Shown one piece after another: positions 1 to 9,664 of a stretch of DNA of 38,732 nucleotides. The notes beneath the pieces were generated by a model, which worked only from the letters and a program-made list of their open reading frames with translations, searched no databases and was not told the DNA's origin. The DNA is from Symbiodinium natans. Lineage: Eukaryota; Sar; Dinophyceae; Suessiales; Symbiodiniaceae. The position numbers were made by a program, and so were the translations under genes. Location of the stretch: assembly GCA_905221605.1 (NCBI GenBank), contig CAJNDS010002213.1, positions 1,342,389-1,381,120 of the forward strand, given 5' to 3'. The stretch's first letter is position 1. Every line of letters begins with the position of its first letter.

Positions 1-385
1 AAAAAAGCCCAAAAGATTCCTAAACCCTGCACTGTGAGCCCAAAAGGTCTTACCCTTACACCCTGAACCCCAAATCCCAAAAAACCCGAAAAGGTCTCTA
101 CCCTGAAGGTCCAAACCCTAAACCCTCCACTGTGAGCCCAAAAGGTCTTGCCCGGAAACCCTCCACTGTGAGCCCAAAAGGTCTTGCCCGGAAACCCTAA
201 ACCCCAAATGCCCAAAAAACCCAAAAGATCTGTAGCCTGAAAAAAACCCAAAAGATCTGTAGCCTGAAACCTCAAACCCCATATTTCCAGTGGAAGCCCA
301 AAAGGTTCCCAAAACAGGCCCGAAAAAAACTCTACCCTGAAACCCCAAATCCTCAACCCTCCACTGTGAGCCCAAAAGATCTAGC
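1..385. repeat. Degenerate tandem repeats, telomere-derived
   Basis: Irregular repeats built on CCCTAAA-like words joined to longer units. The word CACTGTGAGCCCAAAAGG recurs near 31, 128, 167 and (with AAAAGAT) 362, and a 23-bp unit ending in GATCTGTAGCCTGAAA is duplicated near 225-270. Frames stay open here because the repeat lacks stops, not because it codes. Confidence 0.75.
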
Positions 386-424
386 CCCTAAACCAACCAA
401 AAAAACAGAGGAAAACAGTAGACA

Positions 425-548
425 GCGTGGTCATGTGTGCACAAAGCACAGCACGACCCCCATGTGTGCACAAAGCACAGCACGTAATTCCCCCCCCCCC
501 CCAACCCCTGAGCGTGGTCATGTGTGCACAAAGCACAGCACGTAATTA
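425..548. repeat. Three copies of a ~31-bp unit separated by C-runs
   Basis: The unit GCGTGGTCATGTGTGCACAA followed by AGCACAGCACG occurs at 425-455, in shortened form at 461-484, and again at 512-542. It contains the palindrome TGTGCACA. Copies two and three are followed by TAATT and poly-C stretches. Confidence 0.85.
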
Positions 549-661
549 CCCCCCACCCCCCCACCCCCCCCCAACCCGTCAAACGGAGGAAAAACAGGAG
601 AAAACGATAGAAAAAGTAAAAAAACAGCAGAAAACACCATGATCAGTTAAGAGCGTGTCAC

Positions 662-971
<310 letters not shown>

Positions 972-1055
972 CTGGTACTCCTGCTGCTGTTGTGGGTATG
1001 CATTCCTACCTCAACCCTAAACCCTAAAACCTTAAACCTTAAACCCATTGCGCAG

Positions 1056-1738
1056 GCAAAGCAGAAACTTGGAAAGCGGCTCAGGGACCGCGACGCTGTC
1101 GTGGATGTGGGAGCAGGGCAGCATGCTCGAGCTCTTGTGGGCATGGTGCCAACCGTGACAGCGACCAGAGGAGCCTCTCGGGCGTCGCTCGCCTCATCCC
1201 TGGGGATTTTGGGCCGTCACGGTCTCGTCCGCTTCTAGGGGGTTGTCATGGTCTCGTCCGCTTCTAGGGGTTTTGGGCTGGCATTAAGTTAGAGCACTTG
1301 AACCCCTGATGTCATGGCCCCCGCCTGCCAAGCCAGGTATTACCTTCCAGGGCGACACCGATTTATGACCTTGCGAGAGATGGCAGGCCTTCAAGGACTA
1401 CTACTACTACTCCTTCTAGTACTACGTACTGCTACCACTACCACTACCACTACCGTTGGTTCCGCTGCATGTGTGGAGGAGTGATGCCTGGCATTTGGAA
1501 CGCAATGGCGACGTCGGGGGTCAGCGACTCTCAGCTTGGGCGAGCTTTGGGCAACAGCATACCCACTTGTGTGCTGGAAAGGGTGCTGCGGCAGGTCTTC
1601 TTGTGGGCCGGCTATATCTCCGAGCTTCCGGCTGACAACTGGAAGCAGTGTGTTGAGAGCATCGAAACAGATGGCGTGCCCGACAGCGTGTACCAGCGCC
1701 TGCAATGCCGTCTGAGCAATGGCAAAGGCGAGAAGTGA
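1056..1738 (+). pseudogene. C5-cytosine DNA methyltransferase, C-terminal remnant
   Basis: Three + strand pieces in different frames match the end of a C5-cytosine methyltransferase, which transfers methyl groups to cytosine in DNA. Piece 1 (1056-1210) has VVDVGAGQHA and PTVTATRGASR, like the segment leading into the target-recognition domain. Piece 2 (1351-1397) reads RFMTLREMAGLQG, the motif IX pattern R..T.RE...LQG. Piece 3 (about 1469-1738) contains SDSQLGRALGNSIP, the motif X GN pattern, followed by VLERVL. A 30-bp duplication (1213-1275) separates pieces 1 and 2, and a triplet-repeat tract separates 2 and 3, each with a frame change. Introns could explain the changes, but the catalytic PCQ and ENV motifs are absent, so this is at best a fragment. 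Methyltransferases of this kind are known inside dinoflagellate retrotransposons; no reverse transcriptase is visible here. Confidence 0.7.
1213..1275. repeat. ~30-bp tandem duplication
   Basis: Two adjacent copies share GGTCTCGTCCGCTTCTAGGG, preceded by GTCAC or GTCAT. It lies between two conserved blocks of the methyltransferase remnant and introduces a stop (TAG) in the first copy. Confidence 0.85.
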
Positions 1739-1804
1739 CGGGATCCCGACAGCGTGTACCAGAACATGCAAGGCCATCTGAGCAATGGCAAAGGCGAGAA
1801 GTGA
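1679..1804. repeat. 67-bp tandem duplication at the end of the methyltransferase remnant
   Basis: The segment starting CCCGACAGCGTGTACCAG and ending GGCAAAGGCGAGAAGTGA occurs at 1679-1737 and again at 1746-1804 with a few substitutions. The first copy contains the stop codon of the remnant's last frame, so the second is downstream duplication. Confidence 0.9.
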
Positions 1805-1809
1805 TGGGT

Positions 1810-2940
1810 GGGCGCAGCGCTACGAAAGAGCGTGCGAGGGTTGGGGTTGGAGAGCACAGATACGCCCTTCCCCCTGAGCGCAAGACAGTAGATTAATCGT
1901 GTAAGTCAAGATCAACCATCAACATGAGAGAAGCGTTCATGTGTCTAATCCCTTCCCCTGATACTAACCCCCCTAATTCTAAATATTGTTTGTCCCGGAC
2001 CGCACCAGCACCCAGCCCATTACCAAACCTGTGATAATGGGGGGGGGGTTGAGGGGGTTTCAAGGTTTAGGGCTGAGGGCTTCGAGGGTTTCACTCGGGT
2101 TTATTAAGCTACTAAATGAACCCTAAACCCCAAGCCCCGAACCGCAGACTCCCTCCTTGGGCCTGGTTTTCCGGTTTCAGGGTTTTGGCCCCGCCTTAAA
2201 TATTTTCCGGCCCAAGCGAATTTCAGAATTGGGGGGTGGGGGTGGGTTTTAGTATCATCTCAGTAACAGTCATGATGGACAAGGTCCCTCACCCTGAAGC
2301 CAAGACCCCAAACCAAAAGCGTGGAGGTGACCTTGCCAGCAGCTGCCCGGCAACCCTGCGCGTCCGGATTGGCATCCTGGAGAGGACTTTGCTTGAGGGC
2401 CTGGTGTTTTCGGGTAGGCGCTAGGCAATTTCAATAGTCCCTGAGGGTTTATTGCAGGGGAGATTAGGGTTTAGGGTTTTAGGGTTCAGGGTTTGGGCCT
2501 TATAGGTTTATATCGGTTTAGGGTTTAGTGTTTTGATTTAGGGTTTAGGGTTTAGGGTTTAGGGTTTAGGGTTTAGGGTTTAGGGTTTTGGGTTTAGGGC
2601 AACCCAAGCCTTAACCCCTCATCAGGGCAGCGACATGAGTTGTCACCACACTCCAAACCAGAAGACCAAATCCAAGTTCAAAAACCTGAACCAACCTAAA
2701 GTTTCTGAGGGGCTTCTGTGCTTTTGGGGGCGTGGGCGTGGTGAGGCCGTGAGAACAATCAGGCACCCCATGAGTACTTCTAGAGCGTTTTAAGGAATGA
2801 GAGGCTGCGTAGCGTTGATGATTCAGGGTTTGGGTGTTGCTTTGGGTTGAGTGTCATGTGGTAGACATGGACCGATGACGCGTGTCCGTAGCGCCTACAT
2901 CCAATCAAGTGAGCCTCGGGATCACCGCTGCGCTTGGCCA
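1810..2940. other. Mostly non-coding, with one weak exon candidate and telomere-like arrays
   Basis: Degenerate telomere-like DNA. The clearest array is TTTAGGG at 2465-2600, with about seven perfect units at 2535-2586. One possible + exon lies at 2327-2397: GGAG|GT acceptor, reading DLASSCPATLRVRIGILERT; support is only an open frame and plausible codons. Nothing else recognised. Confidence 0.4.
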
Positions 2941-2942
2941 CA

Positions 2943-3924
2943 ATGGCGCAGACTTGGTTCCATGCCATGACCAGCAGCGGCAGCCTGGAGATGTACATGA
3001 AGAACCTCGAGTTCCATGTTTCCATGGAGGCTGCCATCAAGGACCAGATCAAGCACGTTGGCCGAAAGTTACCTGGCTGCGGATAACCCTAAGCCCGGAA
3101 CCTGAAACCCTCGACCAACCCGAAGCCCAATCCTGCGAAACCCAACCCTGACAGTAGTCCTGAGGGTTGGTGTGGATTGGTCTGCGAAGCTGCAGAAGCC
3201 AAAGACAAGCATGGTGGCGTACAGCTTGCTGACGAGCAAGGTTTTTTCCATCATTTCTCTGTCTGTGGAGGCTATGCAGGGCCGAGTCGAGGATCGCACA
3301 GTCATCCTGACCAATTCTGGCACCATGAAGGTGCCACAGCTGGATTTCAGCGAGTGTAGCTGGGCCAACATCGAGGTGTCAAAGGTCAAGCTGGACGTGG
3401 TGTGCGTTCCGATCGATGATCCGAAGAGTACGGTGTACACATGGTACATGGCTGGCTCAGCGGAGACGCGGCGTGTGGAGACTTTGCTCAAGAGGTCGGT
3501 CTCATTGCATAAAAAAGTGTTTAGCCCTAAGGTTGGGTTCATTAGGCAGGGTGTAAGCTGCTCGTGGGAGGCACCTGAAAACCCACCTGGAGACAGTGAA
3601 CGAAGCTGCGATCCTGTGGCCACGTCTTGAGCCTTTGGCAATGCTCCTCTGGGTCACCGAGCCAGAAGACCTGCCGGGGAAGAAGCCGCTGGACACGACC
3701 CTAAGCCCTAAACCCTAAATCCCTAAATCCCCAAACCATGCCCGCCGTCATGGCCATTTAGTCAAAACTCTAAACGCTCTAGAGCCTAAAATCGCAAACG
3801 CGTTGCCCCAAGCGAAATTAAAGCACCTGTGCTGCCCAGGTACATGCTCAAGGTGTTTGGGCGCAATGAGGGGCCCGTCGGGAAGTTCATCCACATCGAG
3901 AAGTCGCCCATTGCGGCGTCCTGA
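2943..3924 (+). CDS. Unidentified multi-exon gene, exons 1-4
   Basis: I do not recognise this protein. Four + segments can be seen. 2943-about 3058 starts with ATG and reads MAQTWFHAMTSSGSLEMYMK. 3196-3494 reads SMVAYSLLTSKVFSIISLSV, then PKSTVYTWYMAGSAETRRVE, ending AG|GTCGGT. 3571-about 3704 starts GAG|G and reads HLKTHLETVNEAAILWPRLE. 3840-3924 starts CAG|G, reads YMLKVFGRNEGPVGKFIHIE and stops at TGA. Segments two and three join in phase across a 76-bp GT-AG intron (phase 2). The donors after segments one and three are not clear. The other introns are telomere-like. The stop at 3924 may be genuine, or the gene may run into the exon at 4041. Confidence 0.55.
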
Positions 3925-4040
3925 CCAAAGTATAGAATATGTAAAGCAGTTTTTGGGGCTGGTGCTGGTTTTGTTAACCTTAACCCTAAACCCTTACCCC
4001 TAAACCCAAAAACCCAAAAACCCTAAACCCACAACCCGAG

Positions 4041-4466
4041 GCCTTTTGGTATGCTCCCGGGGACCAGCTGCCGCCAAGCACTGGCACGGTGCAAGTGAGC
4101 GTGATGATGACAACGTTAACGACCAAGCGCCAGGCTGAGGTGATGAGCGAGGTGGACACCGAGTCCCGTGCCAAGCGCATGAAGAAGCTCAGTGCAGACA
4201 TGGGCAATCACATGGACGAGCTTCGATGGTTCCTCTACGAGTACGGCGATGCTCGCAAGGATGCTGCTGGGAAGGTCGACAACTCTGCCGAGGAAACTGC
4301 GCTGCTGCGAGATGCCAAGACAATGGTGAAAATCATGGATGAGACGATGGGCGGAGCCGGCAATGTGGCAGCAGGCGCGGCGACCCGCGGAGACGGCACG
4401 GCGAGCGCGGCGAGCGTGGAGAGCGCGGCGAGCGTGGCAAACGAGTCGGAGAACGGAGCTGAGTGA
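4041..4466 (+). CDS. Unidentified 3'-terminal exon, 141 codons
   Basis: This is the longest convincing exon in the window. It follows the acceptor ACCCGAG| at the end of a telomere-like intron and reads AFWYAPGDQLPPSTGTVQVS without interruption to TGA. The middle is charged and helical (KRQAEVMSEVDTESRAKRMK; KDAAGKVDNSAEETALLRDA). The tail is an alanine/serine-rich low-complexity stretch made by repeats of GCGAGCGTGG. A GTG at 4089 is the nearest possible internal start but not a likely one. It may be the last exon of the gene beginning at 2943. Family unknown; the coiled-coil-like composition is an observation, not an assignment. Confidence 0.6.
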   Translation, partial: AFWYAPGDQLPPSTGTVQVSVMMTTLTTKRQAEVMSEVDTESRAKRMKKLSADMGNHMDELRWFLYEYGDARKDAAGKVDNSAEETALLRDAKTMVKIMDETMGGAGNVAAGAATRGDGTASAASVESAASVANESENGAE

Positions 4467-4673
4467 TTTTCCAAAGTTGATTTGCTGCGTGTCCCCGGCC
4501 GCCCGGCAGGGTGTTGGTGGCTAAGTGTGCTCAACCTAAACCTGTAACCCTACTTTAGTAGATCTGCTGCCCGGGCCGTTGCTGACATGCAAAGCTAAGC
4601 GTCTCTGAGACGAGTGCTTGGATCCGAGTTTTTGACTGCAGAAAAAGGTATTCGAGGCTTCGCCTGCTTCCAT

Positions 4674-5056
4674 AAACCCTAAACCCCCAGAAAAACCCAG
4701 GCTTTAGGGCTCGGGGTCTAGGTTTACTTCAATGACTATGGGTCCCTAAACCCATTTGGCTAAACCCTATAAACCCTAAACGCCCAGAAAAACCCAGTGA
4801 GGGATGGCCAGGGCTTAGGGCTCGGGGTCTAGGTTTACTTCAATGGGTCCCTAAACCCATTTGGCTAAACCCTATACACCCTAAACCCCAAGAAAAACCC
4901 AGTGAGGGACGGCCAGGGTTTAGGGCTCGGGGTCTGGGTTTACTTCAATGGGTCCCTAGACCATCCTGAAGCCAACTCCTGCAGACCCTACCCTAAACCC
5001 TGAACCCAACTGCTGCAGACCCTCTACCCTAAACCCTGAACCCAACTCTTGCAGGA
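4674..5056. repeat. ~100-bp tandem repeat (three copies) followed by a ~38-bp tandem repeat
   Basis: Three copies start at about 4674, 4771 and 4876. Each holds CCCAGAAAAACCCAG (third copy CCAAGAAAAACCCAG), then GGGCTCGGGGTCTRGGTTTACTTCAATG, then GGGTCCCTAAACCCATTTGG. Copies two and three add AGTGAGGGAYGGCCAGGG. From 4970 a shorter unit (AACTSYTGCAG with CCCTAAACCCTGAACCC) repeats about three times. The first unit mixes telomere words in both orientations and so can fold back on itself. Confidence 0.85.
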
Positions 5057-5330
5057 GCTCGCCGGCTGGTGGCAGCATGGAAGTTGCGAGAGAGAAAACA
5101 GCTCGCATCCCCTGAGCCCTATGCCCTACACCTAAAGTGACACTAAACCCAAAAACTAGAAAAAAGTATTCACTTTTTTTTTGACATAGACTCAAGGGGC
5201 GAGTAAACCCTGAACCCAAAACGCACAAAAACCACTAAAACCTGCAACCTTAGATGCAAAAAAAAACGGAACCCTGAACCCTAAACGCACAAAAGCAAGC
5301 AAAGCCCTCGAAAGTCCTGGCCCGTGAGAG
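5057..5330. other. Non-coding, degenerate telomere-like stretch
   Basis: Contains CCCTGAACCC-type words and A-rich runs. No convincing exon or signal was seen on either strand. Confidence 0.5.
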
Positions 5331-5378
5331 GTGGAGGTGCTCCTGGAGGTCGAAGAAGAGTTCCCTGAGCTGCTTCAA
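5331..5378 (+). CDS. 48-bp exon candidate
   Basis: Between GAGAG| and |GTGTGG, the segment reads VEVLLEVEEEFPELLQ in phase 0-0. The acidic, leucine-rich helix-like composition and codon pattern differ sharply from the telomere-like DNA on both sides. Function unknown. Confidence 0.45.
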
Positions 5379-5384
5379 GTGTGG

Positions 5385-5700
5385 TTTAGGGTTTAGGGTT
5401 TAGGGTTTAGGGTTTAGGCTTTAGGGCTTTAGGGCTTTAGGTTTTAAGGCTTTAGGGCCACTTTAGGGTTTAGGGTTCAGAGCTTCAGGGCTTCAGGGCT
5501 TTAATCTCGGGTTTGGGGCTTTCTGGTTCGTGTTTAGGGCTTTAGGGCTTTAGGCTCCAGAGCTTTTGGGCTTTTGGGCTCCAATTAAGGGTTTAGGGCT
5601 TGATGGTTTCCTGTTTAGGGCTTTTGGATATAGGGCTTGAGAGTTTAGGCACGCAACCCTTTGAATTCTCTAAACCCCAAAACCTAAACCCATAAGCCCC
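5385..5700. repeat. TTTAGGG array grading into GGGCTTTA variants
   Basis: Begins with perfect GGTTTAG units, drifts to TTTAGGGC and TTCAGGGC forms, and flips to the C-rich orientation after about 5650. Confidence 0.85.
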
Positions 5701-5873
5701 AAATCCCCAGAACTCCATAAACCCTAAATCCTAAACTAACCCCCCCCCCCCCTTTCTCCCCGGGAAAAAAAAAACAGAACCTGAGCTTCAGACTCCAAAA
5801 CTCCATCCGGCCTCTGTCACCGCACGGCTCGGCCTCCCCCCCCCCCCCCTAGTGTTTTCGGCCCGACCCATAA

Positions 5874-5975
5874 CTGGCTGGTTCTTGGGAGGGAATGGGG
5901 GGATGTGGTACCCTATAGAAGCCCTTAACGTGTGTATATAGAGCCCTATTCCCTCATTCCCTACAAAGAACCAGG
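5874..5975. mobile_element. Family A inverted-repeat element (MITE-like), copy 1
   Basis: About 100 bp with terminal inverted repeats: CTGGTTCTTGGGAGGGAATG at the left and CATTCCCTACAAAGAACCAG at the right. The interior holds GGTACCCTATA and TATATAGAGCCCTA, the same order as in other copies (12541, 20042, 25674). No coding capacity, as expected for a non-autonomous element. Confidence 0.8.
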
Positions 5976-6130
5976 GGTTAAGATTGGAACCATTGCCCCT
6001 TCGTGTGGTCCCCTTGCCCTGCCTTAACCGGGTTTTAAAGGGCTCCGAAGTATGGGAACTTATTATGCAAAGTGCATATACGGGTTACAGAACAAGAGAC
6101 CCAAGATCAAGGGCCCATGCTTCGGATCCC

Positions 6131-6250
6131 CCATAGCAGGAATGAGGGCAGAGGTAGGTACCCTATATAATCCCCTAAACGGAACTCTAAACCCTAAACC
6201 CTAGACGCTAAACCCTAAACCCTAAACCCTAAACCCTAAGAACCAGGGGG
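6131..6250. mobile_element. Family A element, copy 2, interrupted by telomere repeats
   Basis: The left part (AGGAATGAGGGCAGAGG, GGTACCCTATATAATCCCCT) and the right end (AAGAACCAGGGGG) match family A. About 55 bp of CCCTAAA repeats occupy the place of the right arm, so repeats appear to have entered or replaced part of the element. Confidence 0.65.
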
Positions 6251-6437
6251 ATAGTGCACCTTTGGGGTTAGTCTTGTTCTGAAGGGTTTGGAGGAGTTTA
6301 GGGTTTGTGTTGTTTTGTTGCAGAACCCTACTTCTCCAACCCTAATTTGAAACCTTTAGGCTTTGGGGCTTAGGGTGTAGGGTTTGGGGTTTGGGCTTAG
6401 GGTTTTGTTTAGGTTTAGGGTTTTGTGTTAAACCCAG

Positions 6438-6776
6438 GTTCGAGCATGTCATCTCAGATTCCGACGCAGACGCAATCTCGTCCGTGAAGGTCTGGGTTGA
6501 GAGTTGTGAGAGTGGAATTTGCCCCCCGGGGTTTGGAGGTTAGGGTTTAGGGTATGTAGGGTTTGGAGTTTAGGGTTTACGGCTGGAGGGGCTTGGTCTG
6601 GCTTGACCCGGAAGTCAAGAAAGCGTAGGGCTAGGGTTAAGGGCGTGGGGTTCTGAGTGGTGGCCTGGGAGTTTGAGCTCTTTCCCTAAACCACAAGCCC
6701 GAAACCCTAAATCCTCCCCAAAACCCTACATCCCACATCAGATCAGGGGGTCATCGACTACCTCGAGAAAGCGCAA
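6438..6776 (+). CDS. Two phase-matched small exons
   Basis: Exon 6438-6489 follows AACCCAG| and reads FEHVISDSDADAISSVK up to |GTCTGG. Exon 6747-6776 follows GATCAG| and reads GVIDYLEKAQ up to |GTAAAG. The first ends and the second starts in phase 0, so they join cleanly. The 257-bp intron between them is largely telomere-like. Protein unknown; upstream and downstream exons are not securely linked. Confidence 0.55.
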
Positions 6777-7099
6777 GTAAAGTGAGCTGATCGGCCGTGC
6801 CGCTGACGACCATTCCGCGTTTAACTGAGTTAGGAGCTAGGAGTTTAGGGTCCTCTGGAGACTCAATTTTCGAACGCCGCCAACGCGACCGATGCAACTT
6901 GAGAGCGGCAACAGCAGTTGTTCTGCACGCTGCCTGGTACATAGGCAAGCAGACGACCCCATGCTCTCGCAAGAAAGGGAACCTTACCGCCCCTTGTGGT
7001 GCAAATGCTCCAAAAATCCCTCAAAACGGAGCCCGAGACCACAGGCCTTTGGGCTCCGCGGATTTTTTTTGACTTGGTTAGAGCCTTTGCTGTTGTAAG

Positions 7100-7327
7100 G
7101 TCTCCTGACGAGGATGATGGCTTGTACAGCGCCAAAGACACCACAAGGCTGGACGCTGATTCCCTGGGGGGAGCAGTTTGGGTCCCGGCTTCATGGCGTT
7201 TGTGGGTCGTTGGGGTCGGGGTACCAGTTGCCGGTCAAAAACCGCCCCCTTAACGCCAGCCAGGCTGGTGTTTTACTGGTGTCTGGTGTGGCTGGGCGTG
7301 CGCCGGTCTCAGCATATCGGGAGCAAG
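7100..7327 (+). CDS. Exon with two competing open frames
   Basis: Reading one: 7100-7220, acceptor GTAAG|G and donor |GTACCA, DEDDGLYSAKDTTRLDADSL then GGAVWVPAS. Reading two: from ATG 7113 to donor CAAG|GTATGT at 7328, MMACTAPKTPQGWTLIPWGE. Codon pattern favours the first; the better donor favours the second. The following intron starts with telomere repeats. Confidence 0.45.
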
Positions 7328-7606
7328 GTATGTTGTACCCTAAACCCTAAACCCTAAACCCTAAACCGTAAACCCTGCCAGGGATTAGAGCATTGCAGAG
7401 ATGCAGGGCTTGCCGGAGGATGTCGGCAGCAAGGGTTAAGGGCTCAGGCCTCGCGGGCTTGGGGCTGAGGTTTGAGTTAGAGCTATCGTTTCAAGTCATA
7501 CCTCACACACCATCGAAAGGGCTTGGGGTGTAAGGTTTAGGGTTTAGGGCTTAGGGCGTAGGGCTTAGGGCTTGACGTGAGAGTGGGGTTTAGAGTGTTG
7601 GGGCAG

Positions 7607-7723
7607 CACTGGATTCAGCACGACTTAGAACATCTCAACGCCGTTACACGAAGCAGGTACGCGCAAGGCACCCTAGACATTGAGCCATGTGATCTTCAGA
7701 TCGCAGCAGCCCCTGAACGCCCT
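7607..7723 (+). CDS. 117-bp exon, unidentified
   Basis: Flanked by GGGGCAG| and |GTAAAC and open for 39 codons in phase 0-0: HWIQHDLEHLNAVTRSRYAQ, then GTLDIEPCDLQIAAAPERP. Normal mixed composition. Only an upstream exon fragment near 7399-7434 (MQGLPEDVGSK) might belong to it. Function unknown. Confidence 0.55.
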
Positions 7724-7858
7724 GTAAACCCTCTGCCCCACATGAAACCAACTCCGAAACCCTGCGCTCGCAAGAAGAAGGCCTAGCCCCTGCCAATTCT
7801 GAAATCCTCGACCCTGAGTTCCTAACTCCTCCTGTCACATCCCCTCTGCTCGGTGCCC

Positions 7859-7975
7859 ATGGCCAGCACTGCTTATACCCCCCTTCATGACCTGGTTCTC
7901 TTGAGGCACTACCTGGCGTGGCCGTTGTGGAAGCAGCGGCGTGTAGCCTGGCAGGGTCTCGGGACTAGGGCTTAG
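7859..7975 (+). CDS. Small ORF or first exon
   Basis: ATG at 7859 opens 38 codons (MASTAYTPLHDLVLLRHYLA...) to TAG at 7975. A donor-like CAGG|GTCTCG lies at about 7954, so it could be a first exon rather than a whole gene. Directly followed by a TTTAGGG array. Confidence 0.35.
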   Translation: MASTAYTPLHDLVLLRHYLAWPLWKQRRVAWQGLGTRA

Positions 7976-7982
7976 ACTTATT

Positions 7983-8255
7983 AGAGGGCTTAGGGTTTAG
8001 GGTTTAGGGTTTAGGGTTTAGGGTTTAGGGTTTAGGGTTTAGGGTTTAGGGTTTAGGGTTTAGGGTTTGCAGTTTAGGCGGTTGAGGGGGTGCAAGGCTA
8101 TGGAAAAGACCGGAGGCCCGCCCCTGTTGAGCAAGAATCAGACCCCATCGCTTAGGGCCTGGAGCTCCTACCCCTAAACCCTAAATCCTAAACCCCAAAC
8201 CCTAAACCCCAAACCCTAAACCCTGAACCCTAAAACCCTAAACCCCAAACCCTAA
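7983..8255. repeat. Facing telomere-type arrays
   Basis: About eleven TTTAGGG units at 7985-8066 are followed, after a 100-bp spacer, by CCCTAAA units with CCCCAAA variants at 8170-8253. The two arrays are inverted relative to one another. Confidence 0.95.
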
Positions 8256-8439
8256 GCCAGTCTCCGATCGGACCCGTCCTTCCTCCGGGGGTGCCTTGTA
8301 AACGTTTCCTCTGAAACTCCCAATGTGCTGCGGGTTTGGGCTTCAGGGTTTATAAGTCTTGTACCTATTCCGTGGGCTCTTGCTGCATCCTAAACCCTAA
8401 ACCTAAACCCTAAACCCTAAACCCTACATGACTTTCTAG

Positions 8440-8511
8440 CCCAGAGCTGCTAAGCTGAAGAGTGGCGTTGGCGATGTCAGCCACCCGCCGCTACTTCCAC
8501 CCTTGTCGGCT
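8440..8511 (+). CDS. 72-bp exon, unidentified
   Basis: TTTCTAG| acceptor and a canonical |GTAAGT donor enclose 24 codons, PRAAKLKSGVGDVSHPPLLP then PLSA. CCCAG| five bases later is an alternative acceptor in another phase. A possible micro-exon follows at 8655-8676 before |GTATGC. Intron DNA on both sides is CCCTAAA or TTTAGGG. Confidence 0.5.
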
Positions 8512-8574
8512 GTAAGTTCGGGACTTTGCACCCTCGAAGCCTTCAAAAGCAGGCCCTAAACTTCAGTGTTTATG

Positions 8575-8648
8575 TAGGGTTTAGGGTTTAGGGTTTAGGG
8601 TTTAGGGTTTAGGGTTTAGGGTTTAGGGTTTAGGGTTTAGGGTTTAGG
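8575..8648. repeat. TTTAGGG array, about ten units
   Basis: Uninterrupted GGTTTAG units lying between the exon at 8440 and the possible micro-exon at 8655, i.e. inside the presumed intron. Confidence 0.95.
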
Positions 8649-9168
8649 GCCAAGCAACCGAGCAAGCGCAGCTCAGGTATGCGCGCTGATACTGAACCCC
8701 ACTCCCGTAGAGAGGCGGGAAGGGCTGCCAGTCTCGTGGGCTCCGGGATAAAGGGACTCCCAGTCTGCCCTACAGCCTAAAATTAGGGGCTTAGGGTTTA
8801 GGGTCTAGGGTCTAGGGTTGAGGGTTTAGCGTTTTTGCCGTAGAGTTTGTAGTACAGTTGTTGGTGAGCGTATGTCGGGTTCCCTATAAATACACGTTCG
8901 GGTTCAGGGTTTAGGGGGGTGTTCTCTCAAGCCTCAGCCTATGCCCAAAGCGACTTCTTCACTAGTTGTATTCTGTTGTTTGCTTGACTACCCCGAAAAG
9001 AGCTTGCTTTTTGCAACTTTAAGCAACCTGCGCATGGGTGCTGAAGCAACCGGGCTTGGAGCTTTGGTAGGGGTTCGTGTTATGTTTGCCATAGTATGGT
9101 TCTACCTGGAATAATTGGGCTTCTGATTCTGGTAGCTAAGTTTAAGTTCCTTCGCAAGAAGAGCTCAG

Positions 9169-9227
9169 TTGGGGGTGTTTGTTGTTGAAGACTCGACCGG
9201 ATGGTCCTGCAGCGTCCGGCCTGACAG
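9169..9227 (+). CDS. 59-bp exon candidate
   Basis: GCTCAG| to CAG|GTATCG, reading LGVFVVEDSTGWSCSVRPD in phase 0 to 2. The reverse strand is also open over 9080-9298. I prefer + because of the splice signals and the orientation of neighbours. Confidence 0.35.
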
Positions 9228-9464
9228 GTATCGCCGAAGGCTCTGCCGTTCGCAGGCGGGAGGCTCAGTGAGGCTTTCGAACTTTGGTAAATATTCAACT
9301 GCTCGCGCTTGGCTTCAACAGATTCTGTTTGCCCCTAAACCCTAAACCCTAAACCCTCGCTACTTAAAAGCCCTAAGCCCTTCATCGCGAAGTCCCTAAA
9401 CTGCTAGGGCCAAGCCAACACTCTGGGGTGAACACGGAGGGTTGAGGGTTGTCTAGGGATGCAG

Positions 9465-9664
9465 GTATGGACCGTATCAACCTGAATACTAAATGTCCTG
9501 ACATTGAGTTCTTGTTTGGGAACCTATATTTCGTCATCATGATAGGCTCTGCGTCATCAAATTGCTTCACCACAATTCACGCTGGGTTGCGTCTGACTCG
9601 GACTCAAGGACTGTTGGTAGAAGGGGGAACCTCCCAATCTAGTGCCCTTATTCTGGTACGATAG
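9465..9664 (+). CDS. Unidentified exon or short gene, 66 codons with stop
   Basis: After ATGCAG|GT, the frame runs MDRINLNTKCPDIEFLFGNL, then YFVIMIGSASSNCF, to TAG at 9664. The middle is hydrophobic (FLFGNLYFVIMIG), compatible with a membrane segment. Base composition is less GC-rich than most exons here. No family recognised. Confidence 0.45.

Noticed and set aside
4752-4766. CCATTTGGCT resembling part of the dinoflagellate spliced leader
   Set aside because: The leader has CCATTTTGGCTCAAG; here a T and the CAAG end are missing, and the word lies inside a tandem repeat.
9080-9298. Reverse-strand 72-codon frame
   Set aside because: No splice or codon support, and a + exon candidate lies within it; neither is strong.
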